Of a DNA stretch of 64,000 bases, positions 59,954-64,000 are shown one piece after another. The translations under genes and the position numbers were made by a program. The stretch spans positions 6,883-70,882 of the forward strand of contig JAQBFG010000068.1 in the NCBI GenBank assembly GCA_032123495.1, in the 5' to 3' direction. This stretch comes from JAAERC01 sp032123495. Its GTDB lineage: Bacteria > Zixibacteria > MSB-5A5 > GN15 > PGXB01. Below the pieces are notes generated by a model. That model saw only the letters and a program-made list of their open reading frames with translations. It made no database searches and was not told the DNA's origin. Each line of letters opens with the position of its first letter. Position 1 is the first letter of the stretch.

Positions 59954-60757
59954 ATGCCAAAGAATTATGACATAGACAAAATAATCGAGGGGAAAAAACT
60001 GTTTCTGATTTCTGGCCCTTGTGCCATTGAATCGGAAAAGGTCTGTTTTACCGTCGCCGAAAAACTTCGCGAACTATCTGACAAATATGATATTCCGGTA
60101 ATTTTTAAATCATCGTATGCCAAAGCTAATCGTTTGTCGGGGGAATCATTTGCGGGACATGGCATCGGTTTTGGCTTGGATATCCTGCAAAAAGTCAAAG
60201 ACGAATTTGGCTTCCCGATTTTAACCGATATTCATGAGACTTCCGAGGCAATACAGACCGCCGAGGTTGCCGATGTAATTCAGATCCCGGCTTTTTTATG
60301 CCGCCAAACCGAACTGGTCAGAGAAGCGGCCTCAACCGGCAAATGGGTCAATATTAAAAAAGGGCAGTTTCTGTCGCCTGATGATATGGATAAGGTCGCC
60401 GCCAAAGCCCGTTCCGGAAAAGTGATGCTGACCGAACGAGGTTCATCGTTTGGTTATCATAACCTGGTCGTTGATTTCAGGTCATTGATAATTATGAAAA
60501 ACTTTGGATTCCCGATTGTATTTGATGCCACCCATTCACTGCAGCTGCCGGGTGGCGGCGGGAATTTCTCATCGGGTCAACCGCAATTTGTAACACCGTT
60601 TGCCAAAGCGGCAGTTGCCATCGGAGTCAACGGACTTTTTGTTGAGACCCATCCTGATCCATTATCGGCGCTGAGTGATGCTGCTGCGATGCTGCCATTA
60701 GAGGATATGGAAACCCTGATAGTCGAGGTCAAAAGAGTGTCTGAGGCTAATCAATAA
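59954..60757 (+). CDS. kdsA: 3-deoxy-8-phosphooctulonate synthase (Kdo-8-P synthase)
   Basis: A 267-residue enzyme that condenses arabinose-5-P with PEP to give Kdo-8-P for LPS inner core. LISGPCAIESEKVC includes the Cys that binds the metal in class II (metal-dependent) enzymes such as that of Aquifex; class I enzymes have Asn. Other landmarks are FKSSYAKANRLSGESF, PILTDIHETSE, FLCRQTELV, NIKKGQFLSP, DATHSLQLPGG and ETHPDPLSALSDAA. GGGAGG precedes the ATG. First gene of the Kdo block. Confidence 0.97.
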   Translation: MPKNYDIDKIIEGKKLFLISGPCAIESEKVCFTVAEKLRELSDKYDIPVIFKSSYAKANRLSGESFAGHGIGFGLDILQKVKDEFGFPILTDIHETSEAIQTAEVADVIQIPAFLCRQTELVREAASTGKWVNIKKGQFLSPDDMDKVAAKARSGKVMLTERGSSFGYHNLVVDFRSLIIMKNFGFPIVFDATHSLQLPGGGGNFSSGQPQFVTPFAKAAVAIGVNGLFVETHPDPLSALSDAAAMLPLEDMETLIVEVKRVSEANQ

Positions 60758-60775
60758 TATTATGAAGGATAATCT

Positions 60776-61312
60776 GTGAGTAAAAAACATATCAACTTTG
60801 ACGAATTGGCCGAAAGATTCAAAACGATCAAACTGCTGGCGCTTGATGTCGATGGTGTCTTAACCGACGACCATATCTTTTTCGGACCGGATGGGTTCGA
60901 GATGAAAAAATTTCATATTTCTGATGGTTTTTACATCGTTCTTGCCCAGCGCGCCGGATTAAAGATCGCTGTTGTCTCGGGACGGTATTCGGCGGCCACG
61001 ACGACGCGAATGAAAGATTTGAAGGTTAAATATATCCTGCAGGAGATGAGGGAAAAATGCGAACAAATCAAACCGCTTCTTGAAGAACTGAAACTGGAGC
61101 ATTCGCAGGTCGCCTTTGTCGGCAATGAAATTCTTGATATTAAACTGGCCAAAAAGGTCGGTTTATCAATAGCAGTGGCCGATGCCGCCGAGGAACTAAA
61201 AGATGTGGTCGATTATATTACCGAGGCAAAAGGCGGTTTTGGAGCGGTCAGAGAAATACTGAAAGCATATTTTAAGGGCAATAACCTTGACCCGATGTCG
61301 GTTTTGACATAA
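60776..61312 (+). CDS. kdsC: Kdo-8-phosphate phosphatase (HAD family)
   Basis: A 178-residue HAD phosphatase that releases Kdo from Kdo-8-P. LLALDVDGVLTDDHIFFGPDG is motif I with both catalytic Asp residues. VVSGRYSAATTTRMKDL is motif II with Ser, and FVGNEILDIKLAKKVGLSIAVADA covers motif IV, with Glu-Asp spacing slightly different from the usual GDD (GNEILD). It begins with GTG at 60776, with AAGGA about 7 bp upstream. It lies 18 bp after kdsA and 8 bp before kdsD. Confidence 0.95.
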   Translation: MSKKHINFDELAERFKTIKLLALDVDGVLTDDHIFFGPDGFEMKKFHISDGFYIVLAQRAGLKIAVVSGRYSAATTTRMKDLKVKYILQEMREKCEQIKPLLEELKLEHSQVAFVGNEILDIKLAKKVGLSIAVADAAEELKDVVDYITEAKGGFGAVREILKAYFKGNNLDPMSVLT

Positions 61313-61320
61313 GTTAAAAG

Positions 61321-62280
61321 ATGATTCTCAAAAACGGAAAAGAAGTCTTTCAAAAGGAAGCTGAAGCGATCGCGCGTCTGGCTGATAGGCTCGATGAAAA
61401 TTTCACAGCAGCAGTTAAGCTGATTCTTCACTGTTCCGGTCGCATTATTGTTACCGGGATGGGTAAATCTGGTTTGGTCGGCAAAAAGGTGGCGGCGACA
61501 TTTTCATCAACCGGAACCGCTTCGTTTTTTCTCCATGCTGCCGAAGGGGTTCATGGCGATCTTGGTCTGGTGCAAAAGGATGATATTGTTATAGCAATTT
61601 CCAAATCAGGCGCAACCGATGAGCTGTACCAGATTCTCCCTACAATAAAACGACTCGGTGTAAAAATAATTTTGATGACCGCACAAGTTGATTCACCATT
61701 AGCCGGAAATTGCGATATTGTTCTCGATTGTTCGGTTGAATCGGAAGCCGGGTCAGACAATCTGATCCCGACCTCATCATCAACAGCGGCGATGGTTATG
61801 GGTGACGCGCTCGCGGTCGCTTTGCTCAAAGAGCGTAATTTTTCACCGGAAGATTTTGCTCATTTGCATCCGGGCGGATCACTCGGTCGCAGGCTCTTAA
61901 AAAGAGTCGAAGATCTGATGCATACCAATTCCGAAATTCCGTTTGTCAAAGCGGATACTACAATGAAAGATACGATTATTGAGATGACCGGCAAAAGACT
62001 TGGGGCGGTGCTGGTAATTGACGATAATGGTTTACTCGCCGGGATATTTACCGATGGTGACCTGCGCCGGCTCGCTCAAAAAGATAACAATTTTTTTAAT
62101 ATTCGAACCGACGAAGCGATGAATAAAAACCCGCAGACAATTGAACCTGATGCTATTCTTGATAAAGCTCTGGCGGTAATGGAAAAGTACTCTATCACGG
62201 TTATTCCGGTGGTGGGGAAAGATCGTAAACCGGTCGGTATCCTTCATCTGCACGATATCTTAAAATCTAAACTGGTATAA
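61321..62280 (+). CDS. kdsD: Arabinose-5-phosphate isomerase (KdsD/KpsF)
   Basis: A 319-residue enzyme converting ribulose-5-P to arabinose-5-P, the first Kdo step. The SIS domain has IIVTGMGKSGLVGKKVAATFSSTGTASFFLHAAEGVHGDLG (as GMGKSGLVGKK and LHAAEGVHGDLG), ISKSGATDEL, LIPTSSSTAAMVMGDALAVAL and HPGGSLGR. Two CBS domains follow (about 205-315). It completes the kdsA-kdsC-kdsD block, and only 6 bp separate it from the next gene. Confidence 0.97.
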   Translation: MILKNGKEVFQKEAEAIARLADRLDENFTAAVKLILHCSGRIIVTGMGKSGLVGKKVAATFSSTGTASFFLHAAEGVHGDLGLVQKDDIVIAISKSGATDELYQILPTIKRLGVKIILMTAQVDSPLAGNCDIVLDCSVESEAGSDNLIPTSSSTAAMVMGDALAVALLKERNFSPEDFAHLHPGGSLGRRLLKRVEDLMHTNSEIPFVKADTTMKDTIIEMTGKRLGAVLVIDDNGLLAGIFTDGDLRRLAQKDNNFFNIRTDEAMNKNPQTIEPDAILDKALAVMEKYSITVIPVVGKDRKPVGILHLHDILKSKLV

Positions 62281-62286
62281 ACCCCG

Positions 62287-63197
62287 GTGGCAAAATTCAG
62301 GCAAAAATTAAAGAACCATCTTGTTTATGGTTTTATAAAATTTATCGTTTTTGTTTTTAACATTTTACCAAGAAACATCTGTCTCTTTTTTGGATCGATT
62401 CTCGGATTTCTGATATACAAGCTGTTTGAAAAAGAACGGGCCAAATCGAACAAACATCTTCAGATCGCGTTTGGTGATAAACTCTCAGAAAACGAACGTG
62501 ATATTATTATCCGAAAAATGTTTTCTAATATATTTTTGAATTTTATCGATGCTATCAGATTACCAAAATATTATAAATCACAACTGCGTCCATTGATTGA
62601 TATCGAGGGGATAGAAAATTTCGAGAAAGTTTACAATCGCGGCAAAGGTGTCATCTCGGTCACCGGACATATTGGTAATTTTGAGCTTTTGGGAGCATTT
62701 TCTGCCGGTGAGGGATACAAATCGGCCGCCATCGGTCGCGAACTTTATGATAAAAGGTTAAATAAGATGTTGGTGACTAACAGAGAAAAAATGGGACTGC
62801 TAAATGTTGACACCAATGATTCGCCACGGAAATTGTTAAAACTGATAAAAGAGGGATACGTGGTCGGCGTTTTGATCGATACCGATTCCCCCGGGTGCGC
62901 AGTGAGATGATCCCCGCTTTTGGAAAACTTTCAAACACGCCGGTGGGGCAATCAATTATCGGACTTAAAACCGGGGCCGGATTTGTCCCAACCGCCTGTG
63001 TTCGTAACGGAAACAGGTATAAAGTTATTTTTAAGCCGGAAGTGACAATAAATCGTACCGACAATTTTGAAGCCGATGTGTATAATATTACAAAGAAATG
63101 TACCGAAGTACTGGAAGAGATAGTGACCGAATATAAAGATCAGTGGATATGGATGCATAACCGCTGGCACACCAAACCGGAAGATAAGAAAGAATGA
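62287..63197 (+). pseudogene. lpxL: Lipid A (Kdo-dependent) acyltransferase, interrupted by a -1 frameshift
   Basis: Two adjoining frames encode one LpxL/HtrB-type lysophospholipid acyltransferase. The first, from GTG 62287 to TGA 62910, has the membrane start, the catalytic H-x4-E in GHIGNFELLG and GVLIDTDS. The second, open to 63197, continues VRSEMIPAFGKLSNTPVGQ, TGAGFVPTACVRNGN and the C-terminal WIWMHNRWHTKP. The expected join is DTDSPRVRSEM, which results if one extra C is placed in the run cccccggg at 62888-62895. The gene sits in the LPS operon between kdsD and lptC. It is therefore a recent mutation, an assembly error, or a frameshift that is bypassed or phase-variable. All other regions look intact. 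Confidence 0.85.
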
Positions 63198-63802
63198 ATT
63201 TATTAATCGTCATTGAGAGATTTTGTAGGGCAGAAGCCGTGCGCTCCTGCCAATTGATATTTTTAATATTTATGATAATCTTTATCTCATGCGCCGAAAC
63301 ATCCGAAGACAGAATGGCCGATAATACAACCGACAGTACCGAAGTCGCTATAATCCGACCCGATCAGCAAATTTACGACGCCCGTATTTCATTATATGAC
63401 GGCGCCCACAAATCAACCGATCTGTTTGCAGATTATATCGAAAAATTTGAACGTATTGATTCCACTCAGGCCAAAAAACTTGATGTTTATTTTTACGACG
63501 ATGAAGGCAACCAGATATCAAACCTGACCGCCGATAGTGGAATTGTCCGGGAGCAGGTCAATTTTATGGAAGTGTTCGGCAACGTTATTGTCACCACCGA
63601 GGACAACGCGGTGTTATATACCGAGCAATTACGTCATAATACAGCCAATGACATGATTGAATCGGATGTCTTCGTGCGGATAATTCAGCATGGTGATACT
63701 ATTCAGGGTTACGGATTTGAATCCGACCGGAGGTTAAGAAACATCAAGATCAAAAAACAAGTTTCAGGTACCTTGCAAGGCACCGGAGAGGTGATTGAGT
63801 AA
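63194..63802 (+). CDS. lptC: LPS-export protein LptC-like, with repeat insertion in N-terminus
   Basis: A 202-residue protein. The second half has the LptC/LptA-like Jelly-roll strands: LDVYFYDDEGNQISNLTADSG, FMEVFGNVIVTTEDNAVLYTEQL, NDMIESDVFVRIIQHGDTIQGYGFESD. It is the periplasmic, membrane-anchored link of the Lpt bridge. The ATG overlaps the stop of the acyltransferase (atga). Residues 11-19 (CRAEAVRSC) are encoded by a 27-bp palindromic repeat (63225-63251) of a family that also occurs between genes. They interrupt a hydrophobic start that ends in a possible lipobox FISC. Without these residues the N-terminus would read as a continuous anchor. A TTG near 63255 could be an alternative start. 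Confidence 0.8.
   Translation: MNLLIVIERFCRAEAVRSCQLIFLIFMIIFISCAETSEDRMADNTTDSTEVAIIRPDQQIYDARISLYDGAHKSTDLFADYIEKFERIDSTQAKKLDVYFYDDEGNQISNLTADSGIVREQVNFMEVFGNVIVTTEDNAVLYTEQLRHNTANDMIESDVFVRIIQHGDTIQGYGFESDRRLRNIKIKKQVSGTLQGTGEVIE
63225..63251. repeat. 27-bp family B palindrome inside lptC
   Basis: Begins gtagggcag (63225-63233) and ends cctgcc (63246-63251), the same ends and length as the intergenic copy at 46463-46489. It adds exactly nine codons. Confidence 0.7.
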
Positions 63803-63837
63803 GACTGCTAAAATAATACAGCTGTTTCGGCATACTA

Positions 63838-64000
63838 TCATACTGATAAATCATCAATTATTTTATTGATTAAATTACTTAGACAATTATAAAAATAGCC
63901 ACTTAATCGATAATACTCTTCGAAATAATTTTTTGTACTAACAGACGGTATATCATCTACAAAACTAAAATTTCTATAATTTGATCTTATCCTCATTAAA
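63838..64000 (-). CDS. C-terminal end of an unknown AT-rich gene entering from the right edge
   Basis: On the minus strand a frame is open from the window edge to TGA at 63838-63840, 54 codons, ending EEYYRLSGYFYNCLSNLINK then IIDDLSV. It is hydrophilic, Tyr- and Asn-rich and very AT-rich. It may start outside the window or at an ATG at 63994-63996. I do not recognise it. If real, it faces lptC and means that the Lpt operon is not continued here by lptA/lptB as is usual. The short length keeps confidence low. Confidence 0.4.
   Translation of the reverse strand, partial: LMRIRSNYRNFSFVDDIPSVSTKNYFEEYYRLSGYFYNCLSNLINKIIDDLSV

Noticed and set aside
63796..63875. A short TTG-initiated frame after lptC with an LptA-like hydrophobic start
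   Set aside because: It stops after about two dozen codons and has no Shine-Dalgarno; it could be a decayed remnant but cannot be supported.
1..64000. tRNA, rRNA, insertion sequences, prophage or integron features
   Set aside because: I looked through all intergenic stretches for T-loop motifs, terminal inverted repeats with transposase frames and integrase motifs, and found none that is convincing.

Overview
The window reads as chromosomal DNA of a free-living, diderm (Gram-negative) bacterium of low-to-moderate GC. The best guess is an uncultured lineage of the FCB group, possibly Zixibacteria-like. The evidence is a type IX secretion (T9SS)-style C-terminal sorting domain, a PorV/PorQ-like outer-membrane protein, a GH57 glucanotransferase, a Kdo/lipid A/LPS-export gene cluster, SurA-type chaperones, and SecA with a Cys-rich insertion and a SEC-C tail. 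The placement is an inference from gene content, not from a marker-gene tree. No tRNA, rRNA, CRISPR array, insertion sequence or prophage was recognised. Coding density is high and most genes sit in short, tightly coupled operons.

Layout. 1-7.7 kb: the 5' part of a UvrD/PcrA helicase (runs off the left edge), a GT-C type membrane glycosyltransferase, and a lemA-DUF2207-DUF2207 operon whose two DUF2207 paralogues share an identical 69-bp 3' end. 7.7-11.5 kb: a STAS-domain protein, then an S4-domain protein and two parvulin chaperones. 11.8-17.3 kb: a CPA2 antiporter, an AT-rich orphan, a 720-residue secreted protein built on a GxDxY repeat, and a lysine/arginine-rich histone H1-like gene made of two tandem repeat types. 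17.3-21.8 kb: an orphan gene behind a sigma-54-type promoter, an HD-GYP phosphodiesterase, recA, and an XRE regulator/membrane protein pair. 21.9-26.5 kb: a T9SS-type secreted protein, a beta-lactamase-fold hydrolase, and a methyltransferase/PD-(D/E)XK nuclease pair. 26.6-33.6 kb: a six-gene coupled operon cobB-radical SAM-TPR/TonB lipoprotein-pyrK-pyrD-pyrF, followed by a small beta-barrel gene. 33.8-42.2 kb: envelope proteins, an SGNH hydrolase, a GH57 enzyme, rsgA and a tiny charged protein. 42.5-49.3 kb: secA, secreted orphans, an APH-fold kinase and an acyl-CoA thioesterase. 49.3-52 kb: nptA-phoU-terC. 52.2-59.4 kb: a flavodoxin-like protein, a PDZ protein, and a MacAB-type efflux operon with two different permeases. 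59.5-63.8 kb: a small lipoprotein, then kdsA-kdsC-kdsD-lpxL-lptC for inner-core LPS. After this, an AT-rich open frame enters from the right edge on the other strand.

The most notable signals are the following. (1) lpxL is split by a one-base frameshift in a C5G3 run inside an LPS operon. (2) A 27-bp palindromic repeat, also found between genes here, lies in frame inside the start of lptC. (3) A sigma-54 -24/-12 element stands before an orphan 206-aa gene. (4) The histone-like gene shows nested repeat expansion. (5) The two DUF2207 genes look homogenised at their 3' ends. (6) Two families of short palindromes recur at gene ends. No single, clearly new multi-gene defence or mobile system was found; most of the window is housekeeping and envelope biology with orphan secreted proteins interspersed.
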